Assembly: GCF_018598175.1 (NCBI RefSeq)
Contig: NZ_JAHESE010000040.1
Coordinates: 1-52,077 of the forward strand
From: Dawidia cretensis
Lineage (GTDB): Bacteria; Bacteroidota; Bacteroidia; Cytophagales; Cyclobacteriaceae
Reading direction: 5' to 3'
DNA length: 52,077 nucleotides
The notes beneath the pieces were generated by a model, which saw only the letters and a program-made list of their open reading frames with translations, was not told the origin of the DNA and ran no database searches. Shown here piece by piece: positions 1 to 7,733 of this stretch (position 1 is its first letter; each line of letters opens with the position of its first letter). A program made the translations under genes and the position numbers.

Positions 1-21
1 TCAGTTGTTTATAAGAGACAG
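1..21. other. Probable residual Nextera/Tn5 sequencing adaptor
   Basis: The first 21 bases match the 3' end of the Illumina Nextera read-1 transposase adaptor at 19 of 21 positions. The last 12 (TATAAGAGACAG) match exactly and mismatches fall at positions 5 and 9. The match ends where protein-like sequence begins. This is most simply untrimmed adaptor at a contig end, so these bases are probably not chromosomal. Directly after it, 23-37 reads TAT ACC GAC GAC TAA, which could be the last four codons and stop of an upstream gene, plausibly the sensor kinase partner of the next gene. That is too short to prove. Confidence 0.75.
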
Positions 22-54
22 CTATACCGACGACTAACCCGAACCTTACCCGCC

Positions 55-831
55 ATGCCGCAAACCCACTCAGCCCTGATTGTAGACGACGAAAGCCACC
101 AACGCAATGCGCTGGCAGAACTCTTGCAACAACACTTCCCGCAGATCACTCCCGTGACCGCGGCAGCTTCCGTGCCGGAAGCGCTTTCCCTCCTGCGCGA
201 GCACCGGCCCCGGCTGGTCTTTCTGGACATCATGCTTCCACCGTATACCGGGTTTGATTTCTTGCAGCAAGCGCCTGCCATCGACTTCGAGATCATCTTC
301 ACCACGTCGTTTGAAGAATATGCCATCAAAGCCTTTCGACTGTCGGCCGTCGATTACCTGATCAAACCCCTGGTGTTAGAGGAGCTCCAACAGGCGATCG
401 ACCGATTCACCGAAAAAAACAGCGCAAAGATCAATATAGACCACCTGGCGTTGCTCATGGAGAATATCCAGGCCAGGAACCAACGACCAAAAAAGATCGC
501 GCTGCCAACCCTTACCGGCTATATCTTTGTGACGATAGACGACATTGTTCGCTGCGAATCCGACAACACCTACACTACCTTCTACCTCATCAACAAGGCC
601 AAAGTAATTGTCTCAAAGACCTTAAAAGAGTGCGAGGGCTTGCTGTCGGATTTCTCGTTTTTCCGCGTACACAACTCACACCTGGTAAACCTGGACTACA
701 TCCAGGAATATATGAAAGGCGAAGGCGGTGTGATCAAAATGACGGACGGCTCGCACGTGGACGTGTCACGTCGCCGGAAAGATGATTTTGTGAGCTGGTT
801 CAAAGGCGGGAAACTGAAAGCCAATGTCTGA
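55..831 (+). CDS. LytTR-family response regulator
   Basis: This is a two-domain response regulator of 258 residues. The receiver domain (about residues 5-120) has the acidic pair D11-D12, the phosphoacceptor D58 in VFLDIMLP, a switch Thr near residue 84 and the conserved K104 in YLIKP. The LytTR DNA-binding domain spans about 150-250 and contains the characteristic FFRVHNSHLVNLDYI segment. In the family a membrane sensor kinase of LytS/YehU type phosphorylates the Asp and the LytTR domain then binds promoter repeats. The kinase gene would lie just off the left edge. The stop overlaps the next start by 8 bases, implying translational coupling. Its targets are unknown. Confidence 0.95.
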   Translation: MPQTHSALIVDDESHQRNALAELLQQHFPQITPVTAAASVPEALSLLREHRPRLVFLDIMLPPYTGFDFLQQAPAIDFEIIFTTSFEEYAIKAFRLSAVDYLIKPLVLEELQQAIDRFTEKNSAKINIDHLALLMENIQARNQRPKKIALPTLTGYIFVTIDDIVRCESDNTYTTFYLINKAKVIVSKTLKECEGLLSDFSFFRVHNSHLVNLDYIQEYMKGEGGVIKMTDGSHVDVSRRRKDDFVSWFKGGKLKANV

Positions 832-1477
832 CACGCTGCTGTCCGTCTCCCTTTATTTTATCCTGATCCCAACAGCCGCGAGCCTGTTAACCCTCCGGCA
901 CTCCCGGCTATCGGCAGTGATGTTTATGCTTTTTGTACTGGGCATCGTTACCGAGCAGATCATGCTACACGACCGGCCGCTGGGCGAGCAGGTCATCTTT
1001 GATGTATACTGCCTGGCCGAGTGCGCCATCTTCCTCTGGATCGTGCTCGCGCCACACGATGGCCCGTCGTATCGCCGGTTTCTGATCGGACTGCTCTTGA
1101 TTGTATTACCGTCGTGGCTATTCTTTATTTTTATCATACCCACTCCCCTCCCCGTCAACGGCCAGTACCTTACCGGAAGTGGACTCTTTAACAGCCTCTA
1201 CCAGGTATGCATCGCCTACATGGCGGCCGCAAAACTTCTGAAAATAATTGAAATGACGCAGACGCCCTATGAGGCACCGATCTTCTGGATCGTGTTGGGG
1301 ATCTTTGTGTATTGCTTTGGCACCTTCTTCGAAATGATCTTCCTGTGGAAGAAGCTGCTCGCGCAGGAGATCTGGTACATCCACAATATCATCAACATTG
1401 TCACGTATATCATCTACTCCATAGGCCTGGCAAAAGTCTATGAACAAAAGAAACACGTCCAAAAACCGTCACCATAG
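824..1477 (+). CDS. Multi-pass membrane protein of unknown function
   Basis: The protein has 217 residues and about six hydrophobic segments (near residues 5-22, 30-45, 60-78, 86-108, 150-172 and 185-205) with short polar loops and a basic C-terminal tail (EQKKHVQKPSP). No motif was recognised. It starts inside the end of the response-regulator gene, so the two are almost certainly co-transcribed and coupled. A role as an accessory of the signalling pair is inferred from position only. About 120 bases without a gene follow. Confidence 0.8.
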   Translation: MSDTLLSVSLYFILIPTAASLLTLRHSRLSAVMFMLFVLGIVTEQIMLHDRPLGEQVIFDVYCLAECAIFLWIVLAPHDGPSYRRFLIGLLLIVLPSWLFFIFIIPTPLPVNGQYLTGSGLFNSLYQVCIAYMAAAKLLKIIEMTQTPYEAPIFWIVLGIFVYCFGTFFEMIFLWKKLLAQEIWYIHNIINIVTYIIYSIGLAKVYEQKKHVQKPSP

Positions 1478-1597
1478 CTCAGTCACTGCCCGGGTTCTCA
1501 TGCACGACGCCAGATTCTGGTCGGCGACTGCCGGCTACTGATTGGTGATACCGCGCGCCTCCGTCCGCCCCTACTTTCGCATCACGAACACACCGAT

Positions 1598-1861
1598 ATG
1601 GCAACACTACGAGCAAGCATCTACGCGGAACAAGGAAACGTCACCCTGCTGTTAAATGCAAAAGTTATCCTCATCGCCACGGGAGACTGTGAAGTCGCGT
1701 TAAAGAAAAACTCTGAATACGTTATTCAGTGGTTTGCCGACGGTCAACCGGGCAGCTCGTATACCATTACGGTATGGTCTCCGCCGGAGGCGGGGTTTCA
1801 ACTGACCCGGGTGCTGGGCGAGACCGGTAAAGACTTCGGTGGAACACGCTTTAGAACATAA
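1598..1861 (+). CDS. Small hypothetical protein
   Basis: This frame encodes 87 residues starting MATLRASIYAEQG. No signal peptide or membrane segment is visible and the composition suggests a small beta-rich domain (alternating hydrophobics in VTLLLNAKVILIATG and SSYTITVWSPPEAGF). I do not recognise the family. The stop lies 19 bases before the start of the next lipoprotein gene on the same strand, so the two may form a unit. It could be cytoplasmic or exported by another route. Confidence 0.6.
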   Translation: MATLRASIYAEQGNVTLLLNAKVILIATGDCEVALKKNSEYVIQWFADGQPGSSYTITVWSPPEAGFQLTRVLGETGKDFGGTRFRT

Positions 1862-1880
1862 ACCCTTTAAATAAAATGAT

Positions 1881-2804
1881 ATGAAACAGACCATCTTTAT
1901 TCTCTTTCTTAGCTGCCTGACCTTTTACGCTTGCCATAGTCAAGACAAAAAGAAAGGCGTTGTTGCACCCGACCCTACCCATGTCGACGGAAAAAATACC
2001 AGACTGACTGAACAGGATATGGAAAATCTCAGGAAAAAGTCAATAGGAATCAGTCTGGACGAAGCGTTGACAGACATTTCGAATCTACTCAAAAATCCCG
2101 ACCCATCACTCCAGAAATTGGCAGGCCATGCCATAGGAGGTATATTTTGTGTAAAGGACTTTTTCCCGCCCGCCGCAAGTGACACGCTCGGTGTCCTTAT
2201 GTGGTACTGTCTGAATGAAACCACGCAACCAACCACTTACCCAAAATTCTTTCTAAGCATCGAGCAAATCGGAGAGCGTCAGGTCGACTCCACGCTGACA
2301 CCAACCAGGAAAGTGCTTCAACTGCCGTCAAGATCGTACCCATATGAAGGCCGTGGCAAAGATACCGCGGCTGTGCATGCGTTCCTGAAAAAACTTGACG
2401 ATATCCCTGCCTGCACAACTGGGCTAACCAACGTGTTTCCCAACATACCAACGCAGCAGACATACATAACAGAATACAGAAATTACGTAAGAGTCAACCC
2501 CAATACCAGGGGTAGGGAGCATACTGACATGGACTGGGCCTACTTTCAAAACAATATCGACAGCGTTGTTAATAAAAAAACACTAACACATCTCATCACC
2601 CAAGCTCCAGACATACGATATATACGTTATTTCTTTGGATACAATAGCGGGAAACAAGGTCTGAACACCATCCGCGTCATCCTCTTCGCCGTTGATGACA
2701 AAGGAAGAACCATCACTCAAATCAATGATAAGGGAAAAGCAAAGGATGCTTATATTGTACAAAAATCAATCCCTCCTGTAGGGCTACTGTCTACCAGTAG
2801 GTAA
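1881..2804 (+). CDS. Putative lipoprotein of unknown function
   Basis: The protein has 307 residues. It begins with a lipoprotein signal, MKQTIFILFLSCLTFYAC, with Cys18 as the probable lipidated residue, followed by a charged linker (QDKKKGVVAPDP). The mature part shows no catalytic motif I recognise. Polar, helix-like stretches at residues 40-75 and a late strand-rich region (IRYIRYFFGYNSGKQGLNTIRVILFAVDDKG) suggest a soluble domain facing the periplasm or outer surface. The gene closes with the strong terminator at 2828-2858, so it ends a transcription unit that probably includes the 87-residue gene before it. Confidence 0.75.
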   Translation: MKQTIFILFLSCLTFYACHSQDKKKGVVAPDPTHVDGKNTRLTEQDMENLRKKSIGISLDEALTDISNLLKNPDPSLQKLAGHAIGGIFCVKDFFPPAASDTLGVLMWYCLNETTQPTTYPKFFLSIEQIGERQVDSTLTPTRKVLQLPSRSYPYEGRGKDTAAVHAFLKKLDDIPACTTGLTNVFPNIPTQQTYITEYRNYVRVNPNTRGREHTDMDWAYFQNNIDSVVNKKTLTHLITQAPDIRYIRYFFGYNSGKQGLNTIRVILFAVDDKGRTITQINDKGKAKDAYIVQKSIPPVGLLSTSR

Positions 2805-2827
2805 GTAAACGATATCGAATAAAAAAA

Positions 2828-2858
2828 GGGTAACTACAATCAATAGTTACCCTTTTTT
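2828..2858 (+). terminator. Rho-independent terminator after the lipoprotein gene
   Basis: A perfect 9-bp stem (GGGTAACTA at 2828-2836 with TAGTTACCC at 2844-2852) with a 7-base loop is followed by TTTTTT at 2853-2858. The left flank is A-rich, so it may also work in the opposite direction. It sits about 25 bases after the stop codon at 2804. Confidence 0.9.
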
Positions 2859-2990
2859 GTTTAATAGCTTTTAAGAGGTAAACGCAGTCCCAGCCGTTTT
2901 CTCATCCGGTCGACCAATTTCCAATCCCCTTCTACCGTCTTCTAGTTCCACCTCGCTTTACGCTGGCCTCCGCTATACTTTTATTCCGTG

Positions 2991-3007
2991 ATCGACAAAA
3001 AGTCGAT
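2991..3007. promoter_or_regulatory. Inverted repeat upstream of the four-gene operon
   Basis: ATCGAC (2991-2996) and GTCGAT (3002-3007) form a perfect inverted repeat with an AAAAA spacer, 24 bases ahead of the start at 3031 and followed by an A-rich run. It could be an operator for the operon or a weak hairpin in its leader. No regulator is identified. The remainder of 2859-3030 shows nothing else I can name. Confidence 0.35.
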
Positions 3008-3030
3008 AAAAAAATAACCTTTAAAAGTAA

Positions 3031-3396
3031 ATGTATATGCAGTACCCCACAGTCTTCCCCGGGCAAAAGCTCGTCATCAAAACATCGTTCTCCTGTGCCC
3101 ACGAGAACCATATCAGTGTACGCGACTTCGTCTCCGGCAACGAACTATTCAATTCCAACAGTCACTTTGGAAATGCCAGACAATGGGAAGGTCCCGTCAA
3201 CACATCCGACCAACCCATGATCTACACGATCGCGTCCGCGCACAAGAACACACCACCCAATGGCCGCGAGCCCTGGTATCCCAGCGCCGAACGCATCGTT
3301 TTCGCAGGTCCGGACAGCAAGATCATCGGCTACGAAGATGGCAACGACGGTGATTTCAACGACGCAGTGGCAACAATTGTATGGCTAAAAGTATAG
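3031..3396 (+). CDS. Hypothetical protein with acidic EDGNDGDFNDA motif
   Basis: The protein has 121 residues and lacks a signal peptide. Its C-terminus contains GYEDGNDGDFNDAVATIVW. The E-D-x-x-D-x-D-[FY]-N-D pattern resembles the calcium-binding tail of secreted beta-sandwich domains found in many bacterial surface proteins. The rest looks beta-rich with a His/Asn-rich middle. A second Met at codon 3 could be the true start. It is the first gene of a compact operon and ends 3 bases before the next start. Metal or ligand binding is inference from the motif only. Confidence 0.65.
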   Translation: MYMQYPTVFPGQKLVIKTSFSCAHENHISVRDFVSGNELFNSNSHFGNARQWEGPVNTSDQPMIYTIASAHKNTPPNGREPWYPSAERIVFAGPDSKIIGYEDGNDGDFNDAVATIVWLKV

Positions 3397-3399
3397 TGT

Positions 3400-3864
3400 A
3401 TGAACACCTTCGCAGTCATCCCTGTAGACAATTTCCTGGCGGGTCATTGGATCTTGGTATTTTTGCCGACCGAATTATTTATCATCCTGTTATTCTATTT
3501 CATGCGCTGGCTTAGAAAGGACGGGTTTAAGCTCGCCGAAGCTCTTTCGGTCGATCCCACGGATCAGCAAGCGCAACAACTTCAAACCGTAGCACTCGCA
3601 CAAGCGCCCCCTGCCAATGCGGCAGGAGCAGCCCAACCACCACAGCCTCAGCCTGTGGTGAAAAGAAGCAGCAGCCGGCTGGCGGCCTTTTTATCCGCGA
3701 TCGCCGCGATCGTCATCGGGATCAGCATTACTACATGTTATGCCTACTCCGCGCTAACAGAAGTAAAGGCAAATATCCCCGACTTCCAAAATTTGTGGCC
3801 TGTACTCGCCTCATTGGGCATCGGTGTAATTCCCTATGCCACGAAAGTGATCAACGAAAAATAG
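3400..3864 (+). CDS. Two-pass membrane protein with Pro/Ala/Gln linker
   Basis: The protein has 154 residues. One membrane segment lies near residues 15-37 (WILVFLPTELFIILLFYFM). A cytoplasmic-looking linker rich in Ala, Pro and Gln follows (about 58-88). A second segment (SRLAAFLSAIAAIVIGISITTCYAYSAL) is followed by a short hydrophobic C-terminus that may be a third pass. No enzymatic motif is seen. It starts 3 bases after the preceding gene, so the genes are co-translated. It may anchor the small neighbouring proteins at the membrane, which is inference. Confidence 0.65.
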   Translation: MNTFAVIPVDNFLAGHWILVFLPTELFIILLFYFMRWLRKDGFKLAEALSVDPTDQQAQQLQTVALAQAPPANAAGAAQPPQPQPVVKRSSSRLAAFLSAIAAIVIGISITTCYAYSALTEVKANIPDFQNLWPVLASLGIGVIPYATKVINEK

Positions 3865-3963
3865 GTTTTGGATGACGCCCATCGACATTGGCATTCTAAT
3901 CCCAGTGCGATGGGCGAGTTCCAACCTCGCCACAAAATATCCCCACTATATAAACTCCTAATT

Positions 3964-4326
3964 ATGGAACATCGCATAAAAATTACTGTCGAAAACTCAA
4001 GTCAAATAAACAGCGTGACTTTCTTCATAGCTCCCGTCGAGCGGTCGGATAACTGGAACCGGGAGAATGCATTCTCAAAATTCTGGATCGATAACTTCAT
4101 CGTGGAGTCGGGCACTGATTCGTTGACATTCCGCCTGGACGTGACAGGTTTTAACCACACCAACGGCACATATACCATCGAACGGTTCCAGGGTCAGGGC
4201 TTCCAGGTCATCGACTCCGGCACATATGACATTAAGCATGGCGGAAAATGCTCGATCACCAAAACGATCGATCTTCGCAGAAGCCATCTCCAAAATTCTC
4301 AAATCCATCCAACCGTATTGGCATGA
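3964..4326 (+). CDS. Hypothetical small protein
   Basis: From ATG 3964 the protein has 120 residues (MEHRIKITVENSSQINS...). The frame is open back to an ATG near 3868, but the added 32 residues (His/Pro-rich, MDDAHRHWHSNPSAM) look like leader rather than protein, so I prefer 3964. The predicted fold is beta-rich with no cysteines until the C-terminal HGGKCSITKT. I do not recognise it. Its stop overlaps the next start as ATGA, so the two are coupled. As third gene of the operon it probably acts with its neighbours. Confidence 0.6.
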   Translation: MEHRIKITVENSSQINSVTFFIAPVERSDNWNRENAFSKFWIDNFIVESGTDSLTFRLDVTGFNHTNGTYTIERFQGQGFQVIDSGTYDIKHGGKCSITKTIDLRRSHLQNSQIHPTVLA

Positions 4327-5261
4327 AACTACCTACTCTTCTGCTCTCATGTTCTATGCTTATTTGCACGAACACATTTGCTCAAACAAATATCCTTCAA
4401 GACGATGATGGAAAGTCTTCGCTTAGTATCCTGGGCAAAAACAGCGACGCGCACACACTTAACATCAATGCTGTCGATAAAAGTATAGCATTTGTGCTCA
4501 GCAAGAACAACGTCAATCGCGACTTTTTTATAGGTGGCGGTCAACTCAAAGTCTCCGGAAAGGACGGCAAATTTCCAATTCTGAAAAATGGAGTTGCTAA
4601 TTTTCAATGTGATGTTAGCGGTTCCGCCTATTGGTTAATCCGCGAAACCTTCACCTTTTTTTATATTACTGGAAAGGGTGGAGTTGGTCGTATCCTAACG
4701 ATCAGTCAACCGGCACCTACAGATACCATTCTGACAAATACTAAAACCTCCATCGGTCGTTCAGTCCAGATCGGTTTCAATCGCCTTTCTTTAGCGACGG
4801 GTAAGGGTGATTTCCTCGCCAATCTCGTTGCTGGAATCGCCGTCGAAATGGGTAAAGGTGACAATGTCAGACGTATCGACAAGTTTGAATATCGTGAGAT
4901 TCAGTATACGGGAACCGACAAAGACGGAAAACCAACGCAAGTGACGAAGGAGGTAAAAGAGGGGTATGCGAAAGATGCCTTCAAAAGAAACGAATCCTTT
5001 GTTAGTACCATGGCGGATATCGGCTACCGATTCAAGAATGTTACAGCTGCAGTACATCTTCGGTGGGAGTCTTATCGCGACGACGGCTTTCCGACCTTAT
5101 TTAGTCCAGGGGTAGGAATCTACCTCACCGAGCTGCACAAACCAACGAAAGCCGTTGTCGGCGTACAATTCTTTGTAAAAGATATTGATGACGTTCAGGA
5201 AAAAAAGACAGACACGATAGAGCGAACGTCTATAAACATGGTGATAGGATTCAAATTTTAG
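4323..5261 (+). CDS. Secreted beta-barrel-like protein of unknown function
   Basis: From ATG 4323 the protein has 312 residues. The start gives a clean signal peptide (MKLPTLLLSCSMLICTNTFA, cleavage before QTN), whereas earlier in-frame starts do not. After an N-terminal domain (about 25-140), the second half has alternating strands and ends in TSINMVIGFKF. A final strand with terminal Phe is typical of outer-membrane beta-barrels. Repeated aromatic/glycine strands (SVQIGFNRL, ADIGYRFKNVTAAVHLRW, TKAVVGVQFFV) support this. It is the last gene of the operon and overlaps the previous stop by 4 bases. Outer-membrane location is inference. Confidence 0.7.
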   Translation: MKLPTLLLSCSMLICTNTFAQTNILQDDDGKSSLSILGKNSDAHTLNINAVDKSIAFVLSKNNVNRDFFIGGGQLKVSGKDGKFPILKNGVANFQCDVSGSAYWLIRETFTFFYITGKGGVGRILTISQPAPTDTILTNTKTSIGRSVQIGFNRLSLATGKGDFLANLVAGIAVEMGKGDNVRRIDKFEYREIQYTGTDKDGKPTQVTKEVKEGYAKDAFKRNESFVSTMADIGYRFKNVTAAVHLRWESYRDDGFPTLFSPGVGIYLTELHKPTKAVVGVQFFVKDIDDVQEKKTDTIERTSINMVIGFKF

Positions 5262-5265
5262 CAAG

Positions 5266-5294
5266 CTTGCGCCAGATACTATTGCTGGCGCAAG
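5266..5294. repeat. Family-1 intergenic repeat, minimal hairpin copy
   Basis: CTTGCGCCAG (5266-5275) and CTGGCGCAAG (5285-5294) make a perfect 10-bp stem with a 9-base loop directly after the operon stop at 5261. The arms are the terminal sequences of the larger repeats at 20175, 32451 and 49751, so this looks like a collapsed copy lacking the internal part. It may act as a 3' stem-loop, but no T-run follows. Confidence 0.75.
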
Positions 5295-5330
5295 TAAATT
5301 CTGAATAAACGTTCGATATACACAGATTAT

Positions 5331-5385
5331 ACTTTGTTTAATACGTCATACTTTGTTTAGCACGTCACTTTGCTTAGCACGTCAA
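5331..5385. repeat. Short tandem repeat, three units of 17-19 bp
   Basis: Three consecutive units of the form ACTTTG(T/C)TTA(A/G)(T/C)ACGTC occur at 5331-5349, 5350-5366 and 5367-5385, differing by a few substitutions and short extra bases. They lie between two convergent genes (ends at 5261 and 5442), so a promoter role is unlikely. The short spacing and small number of units could suit protein binding or slipped-strand variation. Confidence 0.8.
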
Positions 5386-5441
5386 TGTGTAGATATATTC
5401 TACAATTCTGAATTAATTCTGTAGATAATCTGAATTCCATA

Positions 5442-6245
5442 TCATCCCATCGCCAGCACCTTTGCCGCGCCTACCCTCCTGGTCTGCAACACCGTTCCAT
5501 CGCCCAGAAACATACCATACCGTATTCCTACCGACAACATCACGCTGAATTCCAGCTCGGGTGGCCGTTGGGGAAACCGAATCTCTAACGTAGCAGCATC
5601 GGCCGGCACTCCTGCCGGCAGCCACGCCGTGGAAGCCATCACAGGCGCGTAGGTAGTATCAAACCACAGTGGCGTAACGTACTTCTTCAGCTCGGCGTCG
5701 AACTCCGCGTCCGGCACAATGCCCAGCACGACGGTAACGCTATACATCGATTGGTTGTCCGCGGGGTAAAAATTGACTCCGGGCAATAGCTCCGGCACCG
5801 CTATACGCGCCGACAGACCGTCCCGGTCGATGCTTGCCGTGATCGTGCTTCGAATCGTCAGATCGAACAGCGAGGCCTTGCCGTTCAACGAAAAGCCCGC
5901 CAGGAGCTGTGGCATGTGTGACAGGCGGATCGCGCGCTGACCGAGCTCGTTCGCGGTATCGCGCCGTTGTACCTGCAGCAGGTATTGATTGAGCTTGGCG
6001 CACAGACTCTGATCCGCCAGCGCCCGGTTCGGACCGAACATCATGCGAATGGCTTTGCCTGCCACCGAGCATCCGCCGAGCTCTTGCCCATAGCGCCGCT
6101 GCACGGCGAACTTCACGTCGTTTTTTACCATGGCGCGGGACGGTCCACCCTTGCGCCGGAGAATGATCTTGTCACTGCCTTTCTGGGTATAGGCCGTAAC
6201 GTTGCCCAGACCACCGATGAATGTAATGCCGTTGAGGTATGCCAT
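5442..6245 (-). CDS. Hypothetical protein, paralogue of the gene at 6967
   Basis: From ATG 6245 the protein has 267 residues. The earlier in-frame ATG at 6281 adds residues not shared with the paralogue. The N-terminal 70 residues hold a basic glycine-rich block (GGLGNVTAYTQKG, ILRRKGGPSR, then FAVQRRYGQELGG) that aligns with the protein encoded at 6967-7728 (GGISFYKSSLNG, LARQKGG, FARTRENGREFG). The C-termini also correspond (VGAAKVLAM against GAYNALSLVAV). No signal peptide is seen. I do not know the function. The shared basic head plus beta-rich body might be a structural or DNA-associated protein of the mobile-element-like block. Confidence 0.75.
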   Translation of the reverse strand: MAYLNGITFIGGLGNVTAYTQKGSDKIILRRKGGPSRAMVKNDVKFAVQRRYGQELGGCSVAGKAIRMMFGPNRALADQSLCAKLNQYLLQVQRRDTANELGQRAIRLSHMPQLLAGFSLNGKASLFDLTIRSTITASIDRDGLSARIAVPELLPGVNFYPADNQSMYSVTVVLGIVPDAEFDAELKKYVTPLWFDTTYAPVMASTAWLPAGVPADAATLEIRFPQRPPELEFSVMLSVGIRYGMFLGDGTVLQTRRVGAAKVLAMG

Positions 6246-6335
6246 GGCCTGAAAGTACCGGCTCAAACAAGAGAAAGTCAAGCCGGAGCGTGTATATATT
6301 TTTTATAGCGCGGAACCATCTAAAGCACACTGATA

Positions 6336-6539
6336 TATACCGGTATACACACATGAACCGAACATAAACCACCGATAAAGCGACGCCCCTTATATTGGCT
6401 CATCTATGCTTTATCCATGCTATATCTTTGGAATATCTATGCTATAGCGACGGCTTTGCCCCGGCGCATCAGAGCCATTCATGACACGGTAGCTTACTAT
6501 CCTACTACCTCAACCATGCGCATACCGGTATATACCGGT
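6336..6539. promoter_or_regulatory. TATACCGGTATA-type palindromes flanking the small HTH-like gene
   Basis: A perfect 12-bp palindrome TATACCGGTATA occupies 6336-6347. At 6522-6539 ATACCGGT is directly repeated (6522-6529 and 6532-6539), containing the 10-bp palindrome ATACCGGTAT. Both lie between the small HTH-like gene (ending 6539) and the start of its leftward neighbour (6245). They are candidate operators for that HTH-like protein. The genome appears rich in TATAC-type words, so chance is possible. The rest of 6246-6538 shows no gene. Confidence 0.35.
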
Positions 6540-6742
6540 CACTTCTGTATTCCGAGGTGCCGGGCCACATCTTCCTCCGGCAAACCGGTGTGCCGGCAAT
6601 ATTCCTGAATAGAAACGTGCTGGCGTGGTTGTTTACCGAGAGACTTGCGAACGCCGGCCAGGATCGCACGCGATTGTCGTTCACTCCGCCCTGTGATGCG
6701 TTCGATGTCCTTTGTACTCAGAATGATCCGGTTCAGACTCAT
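6539..6742 (-). CDS. Small HTH-like protein
   Basis: From ATG 6742 the protein has 67 residues (MSLNRIILSTKDIERITG...). Its middle, STKDIERITGRSERQSRAILAGVRKSLGKQ, reads as a helix-turn-helix with a Ser/Arg-rich recognition helix. It is followed by a second short helical pair (VSIQEYCRHTGLPEEDVARHLG) that also resembles an HTH. Small proteins like this are common in Bacteroidetes accessory DNA. It lies between two distant paralogues, reading left. DNA binding is inferred. Its targets could be the TATACCGGTATA sites just downstream. Confidence 0.7.
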   Translation of the reverse strand: MSLNRIILSTKDIERITGRSERQSRAILAGVRKSLGKQPRQHVSIQEYCRHTGLPEEDVARHLGIQK

Positions 6743-6966
6743 GATTCGAATATACAATTTTCACAGCATAAATATATACTATACCGTCCATTCTGCGCCG
6801 GCGAAAACAGGAAATAACAGGAAATTATATACCGAAAGCGGCGTAAAACGGCAGTGCACTTTTTTATCCTCCAGATCTTTCATGCTGTTTTGTGCTGTTG
6901 TTGCAACGACGGCTTACCCCGACTGTGCCTGACACGAGGGAACAAAAAACAAATAATACTATACAC

Positions 6967-7728
6967 ATGGCAAGACAAGATGGAATCATCAAACTGAAAG
7001 GTCAACTGGGCGGCATTTCGTTTTACAAGTCGTCCCTGAACGGACACCTGGCGCGGCAAAAAGGCGGCGTCGATGCAAAACGTATGCAAACCGATCCGGC
7101 CTTTGCACGCACCCGCGAGAACGGCCGTGAGTTCGGCCGCGCCGGCACCAATGCGAAACTGCTGCGCACGGCCTTCCGCTCGCAGCTGCTCAGCACACGC
7201 GACGGCCGCATGTCGAATCGACTCAGCAGCCTGTTTAACGCGGTGATCAAAACCGACGAGCTCAGCCTGCGCGGTGAGCGCACGGTCGTCAACGGCGACA
7301 TAACGTTGCTCCGCGGCTTCGACTTCAACGAGACCGGCAAGCTTACGCACACCTTCTTCGCGCCGTATACCGCGGACGTGGACAGTGCCGCCGGCACCGT
7401 GACGATCGACGCGCCGGCGTTCATCCCTACCGACATGATCGCCTACCCGGACGGTGCTACGCACTTCCGGCTGGTGGTCTCGGCGGCAGAGGTCGACTTT
7501 GCTGAAAACGCGTACAACGTCCAGTCGCTGGAAACCGAGGACATGTTGCTCAGTGCAATAGCGGTACCGCCGGTCAACCTGGTGCTGACGATGAGCGAGG
7601 ACAACACCGATCCGCTGTTTGTGGTGCTGGGCATCGAGTTTACGCAGCTGGTCAACGGGCAGATGTATACGCTTAACAACGGCGCGTATAATGCTTTGTC
7701 GCTGGTCGCCGTCGAACCCGGAGCATAG
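6967..7728 (+). CDS. Hypothetical protein with basic N-terminal block
   Basis: From ATG 6967 the protein has 253 residues (MARQDGIIKLKGQLGG...). An N-terminal region rich in Arg, Lys and Gly (to about residue 90) precedes a beta-rich body. It is paralogous to the leftward gene 5442-6245. There is no signal peptide or membrane segment. The stop is 5 bases before the DUF5675 gene, whose start is in turn close-coupled to the holin-like gene, so the three form an operon ending at the terminator at 8441. A role as a structural or virion-like component is possible but unproven. I do not name the family. Confidence 0.75.
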   Translation: MARQDGIIKLKGQLGGISFYKSSLNGHLARQKGGVDAKRMQTDPAFARTRENGREFGRAGTNAKLLRTAFRSQLLSTRDGRMSNRLSSLFNAVIKTDELSLRGERTVVNGDITLLRGFDFNETGKLTHTFFAPYTADVDSAAGTVTIDAPAFIPTDMIAYPDGATHFRLVVSAAEVDFAENAYNVQSLETEDMLLSAIAVPPVNLVLTMSEDNTDPLFVVLGIEFTQLVNGQMYTLNNGAYNALSLVAVEPGA

Positions 7729-7733
7729 GCAGG

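Noticed and set aside
3868-3963. N-terminal extension of the third operon gene
   Set aside because: In-frame and starting 3 bases after the previous stop, but composition is leader-like; 3964 is preferred, though 3868 is not excluded.
4248-4322. Earlier start for the barrel-like protein
   Set aside because: The extra 25 residues overlap the preceding gene in another frame, while ATG 4323 gives a clean signal peptide and ATGA coupling.
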